64,000 nt of DNA, from contig NC_088298.1 in the NCBI RefSeq assembly GCF_032854445.1, positions 13,131,504-13,195,503 of the forward strand, written 5' to 3'. The position numbers and the translations under genes were made by a program. The notes under the pieces were generated by a model. The model saw only the letters and a list, made by a program, of their open reading frames with translations. It ran no database searches and was not told the DNA's origin. Shown here piece by piece: positions 35,889 through 47,140 of this stretch. This DNA comes from Liolophura sinensis. Its lineage: Eukaryota; Mollusca; Polyplacophora; Chitonida; Chitonidae. How positions within the stretch are numbered: the first letter of the stretch is position 1; each line of letters begins with the position of its first letter.

Positions 35889-37633
35889 CTTACACTTCTG
35901 ATGCATGAGAATTAAACAGTGGGATTTATTTATATCACATGTAATCCTTCGTCGTCTCCCAGAGTGACACGAATATTTGCTCACAGAGCAGCTAAGGGCT
36001 TCGTCTTATAAAGCTTAACAGTCTTCAAAAGATTAAAAGCTTAGAAGGATTAACTTTGTTAGATCAAGTTACTGTATTGTATAGCATTTTTGTCACATCT
36101 CACAGATACAAACAAGTTTAAATGAGAACATTGTTACTTAAATGCTTGAGTTGTTTTATTACTTGACGTTTCTGTATTAAAGTTTGATTTTCGTTTATCA
36201 GTTGTTCAAAAATTCTACTAAGATCCGCCAAAGCTGATTTCCGCGAATGTGTCTTCTTACCAAACCCGCGAAAGTTTATACTCGCAAATAAAAATGCATT
36301 TACAGAGTATCACATAGACATGGACAGATACATGTAGATGTTACATAAAAGTTGGAGGATATAGAAAGATGCAGGAAAGGCGTTATATAAGAGAGGAATC
36401 AATCAGAAATGGTCATGATGTTTAGAAGGCACACAAAATATAAGCCCCGGTCACACTGAAGCTGGAGTATATCTGAAATTAAAGAAGTAGAATTAGATAA
36501 GTACTTAGAGCATAAGTCATTGTCACGCTGGCGAAGAAAATCTATGAATTAAACTGAAAGAATTCAAAAAGCATTTTAGATTAAATAAGAAACCTACTTG
36601 TCACTAAAGTACCTAAGTTTCTGACGTGGCCGTATGTTTAACACCGAAACAGTATTTTGCAATCAGGAATCCATTCAGAATTAAAGTAAAACCGCAGCAA
36701 AACACCTAAGAAGCCTTTTTGAAATTTTAAAAAACTTTTGTGTTCCTCAAGCTCTGTCCTTCTGTGAATGGCCCAAAAAAAACATAAAACATGCAATGTT
36801 AAAGGTAAAAATTAATATGAAATACGGTTTGTTTTTCAAAAGAATAAGCCTGGGTAAGACATGGTGTGGTTGTTGCCTGATTGTTTGTTGTTGTTGTGAT
36901 ATGTTACCCCAAATGAAATGAAAAATTCTTTGGGCATTTTGAAAAATAAATTGATGTGACTATCGGCCTTTTGCTTTGGTGATATAAGACGATTTAAATT
37001 ACACATTTCTTGTTCATAAATTCAAAAAGAAAGTCCCGAAATTAATTTTAATTTTTTTTTCAACTTGCGCGTGACGTAGAGCTGGTCATAATTAAACGAT
37101 GTGTTTAACTAATAAACATAGTAATTAGCGGCGAAACGTATTCCCTGTGTCACGTGGAAGTCAACTTTCAACCACGTCGGCAAAAACAATTAAAAAAATC
37201 AATTAATATTAACAGAGCAGTTACATGTTTACTGAGCTAGTTTGTAGCGTTTAAATCAAAACCACTGAAAATTTGAGAATGCTGTATTAAGCTTTGAAAA
37301 ACGAAAACGAAACAGCCTTATTCAAAGTAATTATACGAAATTCATCAACATTGCAACAGGAAGGATGTAAATTCGTGAACCAAGTGCCTGTGAATACACA
37401 CACTGCTTTTGTATGTCAGTTGTATCGCAAGTTTAAAGTCTCATTACACATCCGTCTCTTTACACATCCGTTTTTACAAACACTTTAACACAATAACAAA
37501 CTGACAAAGGGTAACATGGACCGAGATCAAACAAGCGACTTGTTTAAAATGACTAGATCTTTTTGATAAACTATGCCAAACATATGGATTAATAAAAATT
37601 TTTTAGCTACCTTAACATCTCGACTAGTGATTA

Positions 37634-37636
<3 letters not shown>

Positions 37637-37689
<53 letters not shown>
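37637..37689. repeat. (TA)n microsatellite
   Basis: About 26 uninterrupted TA dinucleotides run directly into the inverted repeat of the Tc1-like element to the right. Confidence 0.95.
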
Positions 37690-37692
<3 letters not shown>

Positions 37693-39211
37693 TAGATCTC
37701 AAAAGAAAGTATACAGCTGTTTGATCAGACATCAAATAAAAACGGAAAGAAATATATTTGAAATTATTTTTAATTCCATAAGAATATTCCATTTCACCTG
37801 AAACGTCCATACATACAGTTCATTAAATGGTGAAGGTTTGGTCTGATGGTCAGTCAAAGAGATATGGTGTCAACAGAATATTTACACATTTGCAAAATTC
37901 AAATGAAGCATTTTTCCCTCTGGAAATGTCATTCAAATCATGCTCAGTAGCGAGTGTGGCCTCCATTGGCATTGATGCAGGCCACAGCACGTCGCCGCAT
38001 CGATGACGTCAGGCGTCGAATGACGTTAGGTGTGATTCGTTGCCATTCTTGTTGGAGACACTCTTCAACAAGGTGGCACTGGCAGTCTTCTGACTTGTCT
38101 GCCCAGGTGGTCCCACAAGTGCTCAATTGGATTGAGGTCGGGGGAACATGCCGGCCATGGTAAGAGATCGATTTTGGCGTTCTGTAGAAAGTTGTTCGTC
38201 AATCTTGCAGTATGAGGTCTTGCATTATCATGCTGGTACAAAATTCCTCTTTGCTGTTGGTGGATGAATGGCACTACAACCGGTCGTAAAACTTCATTCT
38301 GCGAGCATTGAGGTTCCCATGAATCACCACCAGCATCGTCTTCAGATCGCCGCAGTTGCCTCCCCACACCATCACACTACCACCTCCAAACGCTCGAACT
38401 TGCTTGAACGCAATTTGGCACCAAACGTTCTCCTACACGCCTGTATACCCTAGCCCGACCGTCATTTTTGTATAGGCAAAACCTGCTCTCGTCGGAGAAC
38501 CCGTGCCCATTCACGCCTCTGCCAGCGTAGAAGGCGCCTGGCCCATATCAGCCGACGACGTTGATTTTGAGGCGTCAGATAAACTCCACAATACGGCCGA
38601 CGTGCCCTAATACCGTGTTGACGTAGTCGACGGTTAACTGTGTGTCGACTAATCGGGTGCCCTAGTGCCGTCGCCGCCGTTGACGTTGCCGTTACGTTCC
38701 AATTGCGGAGGTGAATGGTCCGGATGTGTCGATCTTCAGAGGGGGAGGTGACGCGTGGTCGACCGCTCCTAGGCCTGTCGGATGTAACGCCTGTCTGCCG
38801 GGGTCGCTTCATAAGTCTGACGATAGTTGCTCTTGTGCAACCAAAGGTTCTGGCAATGGCGGCGTTGGTCGCTCCTTGCTGGGCCATGCCGACAGCTCTC
38901 TCTCGCTCAACTTGGCTCAAACGTGGCATACCTCTGGTGTTTTTCTGGCGAATGTGTTCCTAACGTTTCCCGTCGACTCATTTATACCGCCAAAATGCAC
39001 CTTCATTTCGTGTTACACGTGGAAGGGCCATTTCTCGATTTTATGCTAAGTTTAGGCAAATCTTGCTTTGTTGGGCCAGTTTGTTCCCTGGATAGATCGG
39101 CGTTTACACGGGTAATAGGGCTCATCATTGATAATTTCTCAATTTTTTACTTTGCGCGATTTTTATGTATTTGTTTTGGTGTATACTTTCTTTTGAGCAC
39201 TAGTTTTTATA
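37690..39211 (-). mobile_element. Tc1-like transposon, degenerate
   Basis: Inverted ends are CTCAAAAGAAAGTATAC at 37,699-37,715 and its exact reverse complement at 39,181-39,197; partial matching (CTAG, TATA) extends outward to about 37,690 and 39,211. The 1.5-kb body is a broken Tc1 transposase on the minus strand. The left end abuts a (TA)n tract, in keeping with the TA target of the superfamily. Confidence 0.82.
37944..38929 (-). pseudogene. Tc1-family transposase, multiple frameshifts
   Basis: N-terminal part (38,929 to about 38,470) starts MPRLSQVERERAVGM and carries the paired-like helix-turn-helix (NAAIARTFGCTRATIVRLM), the GRPR linker and the second HTH (HPISRHTVNRRLRQHG). After a frameshift near 38,480 the first catalytic aspartate region (DESRFCLYK) is in another frame. 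The second and third catalytic motifs (QHDNARPHTAR; CSPDLNPIEHLWD) lie at 38,245-38,130, and the C-terminus, ending GGHTRY, is in yet another frame down to 37,944. About 328 codons in total, normal for Tc1 (DD34E), but with at least three frameshifts, so not functional. Confidence 0.85.
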
Positions 39212-39302
39212 GAAGATCATCATCGGATAAACACTTTAATACAAAAATAAACATGTAAAGTGTTAGCAAGATTTACATTAGATGTGATTAAAACTTCGGA
39301 CC

Positions 39303-39453
39303 TTGGTGTTTTACGCCATAGTCAAGAATATTTCACTTATACGACGGTGATCAGCTTTGTAGTGAAAGAAAATCGGACAGAGCCCATGGGAAACTCAGGA
39401 TCATGCGCAGGTTGCTACCATATCTCTTCGCGTATATACACCCGGAGAGGAAG
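39303..39453 (-). mobile_element. SINE copy, diverged
   Basis: Reverse of the family 3' end (GGTGTTTTACGCCATAGTCA, CAAGAATATTTCACTTATAC) and body up to CCGGAGAGGAAG. Many substitutions suggest an old copy. Confidence 0.65.
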
Positions 39454-40432
39454 TTTCATAATTCATTTCATGAGTGTTGTGTAAGGTTTAAGAATGACCC
39501 AGACAAACACATGTCAATTTCTTTTAGCAGGATTTCTACATCACGTGGACCCCACGAGTCGTGGCCCGCGACAAGAGAACGGTGCCATAAGCGCCGTGGT
39601 GCGAGATGTCCTCATACAGCTTCCATACTTAGTAATACTGAGTCATCGATTGTGTAGACTTTGATAATAGAGCCAGAGGGCTGTGACTGAATCACATCTC
39701 ATGTGTTTAAATCCACATTAGTATGTGCAGTCGATACGAATGTTTTTGGCTTAAGTGCACAAACAACACAGAGGGCGCTTAATGTCGTTTTCGTTACTCC
39801 CCTTTCCAACTTCGGAAAAATGGGGCGTGAAATTCTCGTTTCCGAACAGTGATTTCGTGTTAAATTTTCTCATTCCAAACTTCGTTCTCGTCTAAGCTCA
39901 ACACGAGAACAGCGACTCAAATGCGCCTCATATGTTCTTCAGTTTAAAACCAAGCAGCTCAACGCCGCTCCCTACACCACCCTAATCCAGCTAGCCGACC
40001 CATCCATCTTTACTACAGAACTGGTATTAAGTCTTTTTCTCAAAAAGCTTATTTTGATTTGGCAAAACTATTTCAAGATTGCATGGCGGTGAACAACAAC
40101 AAAACAGTCGGCATTCAAAAATGTTTAGTAAAATTAAGAAATAATGTTCGCGTCAGGGTAATTTGTAAACTCTTCCACATCGATTTGATGTAAAACTACC
40201 GTTAGACTACCCTGACGTGAACATTATTTCTATTCTATTACCTTGGTAGCAGCAAAATGTTTTCGTATTTATAACAAAAACGCCATTGCGGTATAGATTA
40301 ACAGCAAAAAACACCCCCACTTTCCCTGGCACGTTGTTTTCGTTCAACCGAACGTTCTAAAGGGGCATGACCTAATTCTCGACGAAACCATAATGTGTTT
40401 TACCGGGGGTGTTAAAATGCGATGCTAAATAA

Positions 40433-41643
40433 ACTACCGGGCAAAAGAAACGTATAACCTTGTTCAGCACCACAAGAAAGAGAAATAAAGACAGACAGTA
40501 TCAACATGATAAGCATTATATTGCAATAAACCATTTTCCAAGTTCTGTTTATAAATTCAAAGCCATATGGATATTACACTTGCTGTCAGGCCGAGTAAAG
40601 AAGGCATGGGGTAAATCTAAAAAAAATTACACAAATGCAAGTAAAGGGATTCCCTTAAAAAAAGGTGTACCTAATGTCCTATCATGTCATAAGGCAGATC
40701 GTTAGTAGCGTGTGTGAGAACCCATTGCATCAATTAAAGCCAAAATACGTCTCCTCAAGGAAGTCGTCAGCCGCCGGATGATGTCACTAGGAATTCTGTT
40801 TCACTCCTCAAATAAAGCCTTTTCGAGCTGTTGCCTGTTTTGTGGAGGAGGGACGCGTTGTCTCAGACGTCGATCAAGATGATCCCACAGATGCTATAAG
40901 GGATTCATGCCCGGCGATCGTGCTGGCATCGGTGTCCAGATAATTTAGTACAGCTCTGGCGGTATGAGGTCGTACATTGTCCTGCTGCAAAAGGATGCCC
41001 ATTTGCTTTTGATGCAAGAATGGCACCACAACAGGTTCCAATTTTTCATCTCGGTGTCTTCGGCCAGTCAGATTTCCCTGGATGATGACCAATCTCGTTC
41101 TCACCTGTCCACAAATTCCGCCCCATACAAGCACCCTACCAGCACCAAAAGGGTGGACATTCTGAATGCAGTTTTGTGCCAATCGCTCTCCCCTGCGTCG
41201 ATACACACGAATTCGACCATCATTTCTGAAGAGGTTATATCGGCTTTCATCAGTGAACAGCACCCTTTCCCAGTCTCGTCGCTGCCATCGACGTACAACT
41301 CTTGCCCAACGCAGCCTGTTTTGACGGTGTAGAGGAGTCAATGCCATTCCACGGAAGGGACGATAGGCTAAGTTCCCACTCACGCGGAGTCGTCGTAAGA
41401 CTGTGCGTCTGCTGATCGGGTGTCCCAGTGCCGTTTCCGTCGTTGACGTCGCCGTCACAAACCGGTTACGCAGGTGGATTGTGCTGATGTACCGGTCTTC
41501 GCCAGGCGTTGTAACACTTGGGCTGCCCGATCTTGGGCGATCTTGTCCTGCCTGTTAGGCGGTAACGACCCAACAGTCTGCTGGTGGTGGCTTGACTGCA
41601 ATTGAATGTTCTGGCAATGTGGTGTTGGCTTTTGCCCGGTAGT
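40433..41643 (-). mobile_element. Tc1-like transposon nested in Crypton-like copy A
   Basis: The ends are perfect 15-bp inverted repeats: ACTACCGGGCAAAAG at 40,433-40,447 and CTTTTGCCCGGTAGT at 41,629-41,643. The uninterrupted paralogue at about 57,768 reads GATGCTAAATATTACGGACG, while here GATGCTAAAT and TTAAGGACGTGC lie on either side of the insert, so the site was an AT-rich TA-containing sequence. Confidence 0.85.
40702..41640 (-). pseudogene. Tc1-family transposase, inactivated
   Basis: The long open piece (41,458-40,874) has the second HTH (HPISRRTVLRRLRVSG), first catalytic motif FTDESRYNLF and second QQDNVRPHTARA. The third motif region lies after a frameshift near 40,940 and reads with a stop where the catalytic glutamate is expected (about 40,893); the C-terminus ends SHTRY at 40,702. 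The N-terminal HTH (IARTFNCSQATTSRLL) is in a different frame, and the first codons are missing because the inverted repeat starts almost at once. This is a sister family to the copy at 37,944-38,929, not a recent duplicate of it. Confidence 0.83.
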
Positions 41644-42235
41644 ATATTAAGGACGTGCTTAACGACTAGGATAGAATAATAAAAAAAATACGTTTGTTTC
41701 TCGTATAAAATTTGTAATGACACAATCTGTACAAAGTACATTAAACCCGCCTCGTGCACATGTTTCACTCAGCTGGATCCGATCTTTTTTAGACCCATTG
41801 GTTGATTGCCATACCATGGTTTGTGGTCGACTGGGACGATTGGGAGAGGCCGCTGAAAGAAAACTCGGAGGGAGAATTATCACGTCCGTATGTAAAAAAA
41901 AAATTATCGTGAAACCATTATTATCTCTTACTGTGTAGCATTTGAACGTCCCTATGGGCTTTAAATTATCTGTAACCTGATACTTTTCTTCTTTAAAATA
42001 AACGTCCGCTCCGACAGAAAAAATAGCCATTTTATTTCTTTGTTTATATTTGTCGTCTGCTTTATTCAATGTAAACAACAACCTCTATCTACCCATAGAA
42101 CTACAATAGACCCGTCCAGAAGCCAAATGCTTCTGTCTCGTGATGGGGATATCTAGCGACCCAGATAATGTGCACTTGGCATAGAGCCAAGCAGTGCGTT
42201 GTATGTAATAAAAAGAAATCGAAGGGTAATAGAAT

Positions 42236-43299
42236 CCGTCATAATTATTTAGTCATTATTTTATTATAATTTGCCCATAATTATAAAATTCAGATAATTA
42301 CGGCTCTGCCTAAATTATAATAATGAGGATTGTTTCCGTGTGTGGTATTAGGGAAAAGTGCCGACCAATTAGATTAGATTAAACAGGAATTAAGTTATTG
42401 AATTACCTGAATATTTTAAAAAAATATTTCCGTATGAGTGAACTTTAGATCGTTTAAATAAATTCCACAGTATTTCCAGCTTTGAAAGTCTTCAGGCTTC
42501 AAAGGGGTCGGTAAGTGAAAACTTAAAGTACTGTGATTTTTCAACCTTTTCTTATGTTTGCAAGGCTTGTTTGAGCATATTCTGAAGATATTGTATGTAG
42601 ACTGATAAAGTTGCACTTTTTGTGAATTTATCGATGGTAACCTTGTGGTCATTTCTTTGTAGTCTGTAACTAGGTGTCAGTTGTGTGGTTTAACAGATTA
42701 CTGTGAGGAGGCGGTATATTTTATCATCCCTTGAGGTGGCGCTAGTGTGAAGCAGGATTTCGAGGCATTGTTACGTCAAGAATGCACTGTAGCGTAACGT
42801 TTACACTGTTACAATGCATTAGTTTCTATTGTAACGTCGTACTGTCTGTAATGTTAAGCCATCATGATGAGCTGGGAAAGAAACATATGACGTCAATAAA
42901 GTGATGTCAAGGTGGTTGCAGCGTCGCTGCCGGCTCGCTGATAGATCCTCATTGTTTCAATTCTTACAAATCTCAGAAGCTTTACATGAATGGATTAGCA
43001 GACAGGATAGCCTCTTTAAAGTGAAATAATAGGGGAGTTTCGATAAACGTAGAGAAAATCAAACTGTATAATGTGGCCTGTCAAAAATGTTAGGCAAATA
43101 TTTTTGACCACATCTACTACAACATGTGCTTCTGATAAAAGTGCCATAAAAAGTAATTTAGAGTAGACAAATGATGGAGAAAATTGAGGTGCGTTTGTGA
43201 AAGATGTGACATTTGTGCTTAAGGAGCAGGGTCAGACAGTTGATCAGAATATTAATGCCAACAAAGGTTGCCTAACACATCGTTAAAAAAGTCATATGT
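42236..43299. other. Region before TLR-2, no gene seen
   Basis: AT-rich sequence with only short frames. I see no conserved motif; any TLR-2 promoter and first noncoding exon could lie here or further upstream but cannot be placed by eye. Confidence 0.5.
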
Positions 43300-43456
43300 A
43301 TTATTTATTTCATTTATTTGATTGGTGTTTTACGCCGAACTCAAGAATATTTGACTCGTACGACGGCGGCCAGCATTATGGTGGGAGGAAACCGGGCAGA
43401 GTCTGGCGGAAACCCACAACCATCCGTAGGTTGGTGGAAGACCTTCCCAGGCACAA
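43300..43456 (-). mobile_element. SINE copy in the presumed 5' intron of TLR-2
   Basis: Reverse complement of the family 3' half: ATTTATTTGATTGGTG tail region, then TTTTACGCCGAACTCAAGAA, GCCAGCATTATGGTGGGAGG and CCATCCGTAGGTTGGTGG. Confidence 0.85.
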
Positions 43457-43747
43457 AAAGTCACATGACACAGTAGGACTGTTTTTACACTTGACAGCAA
43501 AAGAATTCCAACTCGAAACTCTCCTATTTCCCCTACCCTGCCGCAAAACGAAACGTCACAAAGGGACATCACCACGATGTCGTAATATCAAAATTCAAAA
43601 ATGCCGTATTGACGCGTTGCTGTAGACGATAAGCCCACTTGCAATCGCAGTTAACATGATCGCTCAGTTGGTTTTAATCCGTTGCAGGTTCTATGAGAAG
43701 AAAGGTTTTTACAAGATCAAGGTGTGTCAAGGAGACTAGCCTTCATC

Positions 43748-46258
43748 ATGCTGCGTTGTTCCAAGGCCGCCGTATTTGTTTTCCTGACCTCGCTGAGTGG
43801 ATCGTTCTGTTCTGAATGCCATTATGACAAAACCACAAACTGGCTTGACTGCAGACGTAAGAAATTACGGTCTGTGCCTACAGAGTTGTTTTCTGCCGAT
43901 CTTCGTGGAATTGACTTGAGCTTTAATGGAATTTTATTCGTAGAAAATCGAACATTTGTAAAGGTGCCGAAGCTACAAACATTGGACCTGTCGTATAATC
44001 TACTGGACGTCCTTCAGCCCGCTGCTTTTTTTGGACTTGAAAATCTTATTTCCTTAAACCTGTCAAACAGCGAGCTAGAAATTAATCCTGAACTTTTGAT
44101 CGGACTTTTTGAACCTCTTGTCAGTTTGGAAGTGATATGTATACAACAATACCTTGATCTAGATGTCTGGCAAGGAATAGATACTGCTTTTAATAAACTT
44201 AAAAAGCTGACTACTCTCTTCTTTGACTTTCCACACGAATTTACATTTGGCGTTGGCTTTGAAGAGTTGACAAAACTGACAAAGATTTCTACGTTTGAGG
44301 GCGAAATTATTCAGGCCTCGCTTCCTAGTAAGTGCGAGTGGTCAACCATCAAGAATGAAACATTTGTGATTTTCCAAGGGATTGCAATCAAAGAACTAAC
44401 CCTAGCCCAATGTGAAATTAAAATAATTGAAAGCCGGGCATTCTACCCTTTGAGCTCTCTGGAAGTGTTGGACCTTAGCTTTAACGTGCAGCTTGGGCTG
44501 CGCAATTCACTTTTATCTCTTCAGGGCGCTCCATTTAACATGACAACAATCAATATGGAAAATGTTAACGGTGACATTGCTCACGTAGGATACAAGTTGG
44601 AAGCCGTTGACTTCATGCACTTGAGTAAGATATGTGTGGATTCCCTGGACCTCTCTCGGAACTTTATTTTTTACGATGAGCGTTCGGACAACCCGGTACG
44701 ACTTCGGTTAGATTGCCTGGTGTACCTCAATATGTCAGAGCACAGGCTCAGCGTCTGGCCATCACAACTGATGCAATACCTCCGAAACAGTCCCAGGTTA
44801 ACGTACCTGGATTTCAGCCGAAGTGGGTACCGCAGCTCAAGAACCGAAGATCTGATCAATAGTACACCATGGCAATCTTCAAGGAACAACTCCGCGTTTA
44901 TTATACTTCCGCCAAGCTTGGCATGGTTTAGTTTCAGTGGATGTGAAGATTGGTTTGTCGCAAAGGGATATTCAGCCGTCATACTTGCGCCGAATCTTCG
45001 TTATTTCGGAGCGGCATACATCAATCTAAAATTATGCTCCACAAACTTCGGCAGCGAAACTCCCAATCTGTCTCATCTCGATATTTCCGGGGCACGATGC
45101 AAAATGATAACTTCATTTTTTTTCCAAAATTTTCGTAAATTGACTACCTTGTCATTGTCTAGTTGTCCAAATATGTATTCAGTCGTAAACATAAAAGCCA
45201 AACCAGCCATGTTTAATTACTTGGAGGCGCTGGAAGAAATCGACTTATCTAGAAACATGATTACGGACTTAGATTCAGAGTTGTTCGTTACAAATCAGAA
45301 GCTGACATTCGTTAACTTGTCGAGAAACAAATTGCAGCGATTACCCCTCACCCTGTACCATCTCTCTACACTTAAAAAACTTGACTTAAGTTTCAATGCC
45401 TTCACCCATTTTCGTTTGGACGAAATGAAACAATTGGACATGTGGATCGCGCAAGCTGAATACGGGCAACCTTTCCAGGTATTAATGGGAGACAACCCAT
45501 TGCAATGCTCTTGTGAAACGGTCATATTTGTCCAATGGCTACTGCAAAGGACAAAACACTTTGATAATGTAGACAAATACAAGTGTCTCTTGTCCAACGG
45601 AACCTGGGTGACTCTGCACTCCCTAAAACTACAGCTAATGGACTTTCAAGTCAAATGTGTCAGTCATACTTACCTGATAATATCAGTGGTTGGTATCCTG
45701 GTTTTAATATTCGTAGTTTTGCTGTTTGTTGTGGTAAATCGTTACCGATTAAACCTCAGATACTGGCTGTATACTAAACTGACGCCCCCTGAGAACATGT
45801 TTGTTGACCACGAGTACATCTACGACGCCTTTGTGGCTTATACTTCTGACGAGTACGAATGGGTCATCCGACAATTACGACCAAAACTTGAGTTAGTGGA
45901 TGATCCGGTCCAGCTGTGCGTTCACGACAGGGATTTTATTCCCGGAAAACCCATTCATGAAAACATCGTGGAAAAAATGAAAGAGAGTCGCAAGATTTTG
46001 TTGATCATCAGTCCTGCCTTTCTGGATTCAACGTACGGTCCTCTTGAGATTGAGTACGCCGGCATGAAGTGTCTGGAAGAAGGCCGAGACGACATCATAT
46101 TGTGTGTACTGATGGAGGATATTTCAGTTCGTCAGATGCCGAGGGCGCTGAGAAACCTCTGGCACAAGATCACCTTCCTGAAGTGGAGCGCTGATCCGGA
46201 GGCACAGATCATCTTCTGGCGGAACCTCAAAGCTGCTCTCAGTCGAACAGAGCAGTGA
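43748..46258 (+). CDS. Toll-like receptor (TLR-2), intact, 836 aa
   Basis: This is a cell-surface or endosomal pattern-recognition receptor that would signal through TIR-TIR contact with MyD88-type adaptors. The start ATG 43,748 is preferred over an upstream GTG because it begins a signal peptide (MLRCSKAAVFVFLTSLSGSF) and matches TLR-1. A splice acceptor (CCGTTGCAG) ends at 43,687, so the coding sequence is a single exon. Order: LRRNT-like segment CHYDKTTNWLDC (about residue 25), roughly 15-20 LRRs, one LRRCT (NPLQCSCETVIFVQWL, about residues 583-636), the protostome single-cysteine-cluster layout, one membrane helix (about 640-663), then TIR from about residue 690 with box 1 YDAFVAYTS, box 2 RDFIPGK and box 3 FW. 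No stop or frameshift. A polyadenylation signal AATAAA is at 46,448-46,453. The ligand cannot be told from sequence. Confidence 0.95.
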   Translation: MLRCSKAAVFVFLTSLSGSFCSECHYDKTTNWLDCRRKKLRSVPTELFSADLRGIDLSFNGILFVENRTFVKVPKLQTLDLSYNLLDVLQPAAFFGLENLISLNLSNSELEINPELLIGLFEPLVSLEVICIQQYLDLDVWQGIDTAFNKLKKLTTLFFDFPHEFTFGVGFEELTKLTKISTFEGEIIQASLPSKCEWSTIKNETFVIFQGIAIKELTLAQCEIKIIESRAFYPLSSLEVLDLSFNVQLGLRNSLLSLQGAPFNMTTINMENVNGDIAHVGYKLEAVDFMHLSKICVDSLDLSRNFIFYDERSDNPVRLRLDCLVYLNMSEHRLSVWPSQLMQYLRNSPRLTYLDFSRSGYRSSRTEDLINSTPWQSSRNNSAFIILPPSLAWFSFSGCEDWFVAKGYSAVILAPNLRYFGAAYINLKLCSTNFGSETPNLSHLDISGARCKMITSFFFQNFRKLTTLSLSSCPNMYSVVNIKAKPAMFNYLEALEEIDLSRNMITDLDSELFVTNQKLTFVNLSRNKLQRLPLTLYHLSTLKKLDLSFNAFTHFRLDEMKQLDMWIAQAEYGQPFQVLMGDNPLQCSCETVIFVQWLLQRTKHFDNVDKYKCLLSNGTWVTLHSLKLQLMDFQVKCVSHTYLIISVVGILVLIFVVLLFVVVNRYRLNLRYWLYTKLTPPENMFVDHEYIYDAFVAYTSDEYEWVIRQLRPKLELVDDPVQLCVHDRDFIPGKPIHENIVEKMKESRKILLIISPAFLDSTYGPLEIEYAGMKCLEEGRDDIILCVLMEDISVRQMPRALRNLWHKITFLKWSADPEAQIIFWRNLKAALSRTEQ

Positions 46259-46359
46259 ACAATGTAAGACAAAATTCAAAACCAGATCTTTTACTTTTTA
46301 TCTATAATCAGAGGAAATAATCGATTTGGTCGATTCCAACAGAAATCCAACAGTGGTGG

Positions 46360-46442
46360 AAAATTACTGGCACAAAATCATCACCCTGAAATGGATCTCT
46401 GATCGGAAGGCACAGAAATCCTTGGTCTGTTATCAAGAGTTC
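46360..46442 (+). pseudogene. Orphan fragment of a TIR-domain 3' end
   Basis: About 100 bp after the TLR-2 stop, the DNA reads TTACTGGCACAAAATCATCA, CCCTGAAATGG, then TGATCGGAAGGCACAGA. The corresponding part of TLR-2 is CTCTGGCACAAGATCACCTT, CCTGAAGTGG, then TGATCCGGAGGCACAGA. It is too diverged and too short to code, and looks like what remains of a further TLR copy or a partial duplication of the end of TLR-2. Confidence 0.7.
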
Positions 46443-46447
46443 TAGAC

Positions 46448-46453
46448 AATAAA
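46448..46453 (+). terminator. AATAAA polyadenylation signal, TLR-2
   Basis: A canonical hexamer about 190 bp after the stop codon, on the sense strand. It lies just after the orphan TIR fragment, which would therefore fall in the 3' UTR. Confidence 0.4.
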
Positions 46454-46509
46454 TTGTGAGTTACATTCCCCACCTTTAAATATTTGTGCATCTGCGAGTG
46501 CATTTATGC

Positions 46510-46742
46510 TTGGGGTTTTACGTCCAACTTGACAATGTTATCATTCATGACGACGAAGAGTCATTAGGAGTGTGTACATATACTTTGTCTTCTTGAAGAT
46601 GGGCGAGTCCATGCCGCCAATATGCTGACTGCATTGAAGTATCATAACGAAGACACCAGACATGACACCAGACCAAGTCACACTATCTGGACACCAGGGC
46701 AACCAGTCCTGCGTTCTTGCTCTAGCCTCTGAGTGCTGCAAT
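46510..46742 (-). mobile_element. Second-family SINE-like repeat
   Basis: Starts TTGGGGTTTTACGTCCAACT and ATGACGACGAAGAGTC, the reverse of the tail at 35,225-35,298, and continues with ATGCCGCCAATATGCTG and ATCTGGACACCAGGGC, a segment I associate with a widely dispersed mollusc repeat. Naming is uncertain. Confidence 0.5.
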
Positions 46743-46932
46743 AAGTCCTTAAACGTAAAAAGACATTACTGCGTTGAGTTACCTAAGAAATTTTTATTTT
46801 TTTTCACTGCAAGATTTGCCCTGGGCTTTCAAGACAGAACTGAAAATTAGAGAAGTTTGAATCTAAATTCAGGAATAATATCACAAGTGTGAGCATGACT
46901 TAAGTCAATGACAACTTTGTGTACCAGGCACC

Positions 46933-47140
46933 AGGGCCCGTATTAATCAAACGTCTTAAGAGTTAGGTCAAAACTTCAGCTACAATTAAGATGTTTCGCT
47001 CCAGAGTGTTTAAAATGTGCACTCTGATTCTTTTCTGCACGGCAATGTACATGTACTTTCTTTCATGCTCTGAGTCAGGATTTTTAAAGACTTGCAGTTT
47101 ATGACTTAAGACTGAAGTTCCTTTATATATACAGGCCCAG
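46933..47140. mobile_element. Possible MITE with GGGCCCGTAT ends
   Basis: CAGGGCCCGTATTAATC at 46,932 and TATATATACAGGCCCAG ending 47,140 are imperfect inverted repeats, with CTTAAG inside both arms. No coding capacity. Confidence 0.4.

Larger units (their letters stand above)
33126..37636. other. Region between TLR-1 and first Tc1 copy, no gene seen
   Basis: Mostly AT-rich sequence with short frames only. A 124-codon minus-strand frame at 33,630-34,004 resembles nothing I know and lacks context. It contains one SINE (34,852-35,044), a second-family repeat tail (35,225-35,298), a diverged 120-bp tandem duplication (35,430-35,580) and a small foldback (35,796-35,888). Confidence 0.55.
40138..42235 (-). 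mobile_element. Crypton-like (tyrosine recombinase) repeat, copy A, deleted and interrupted
   Basis: Matches 57,404-59,742 over 40,138-40,430, 41,643-41,775 and 41,775-42,235. It lacks the segments corresponding to about 57,830-58,505 and 58,580-59,275 of the other copy, including the recombinase core. A 1.2-kb Tc1-like element is inserted at about 40,432. The left hairpin seen in copy B is here reduced to one arm plus about 20 bp. The right boundary is set by the shared GGGTAATAGAAT at 42,224-42,235. Confidence 0.75.
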
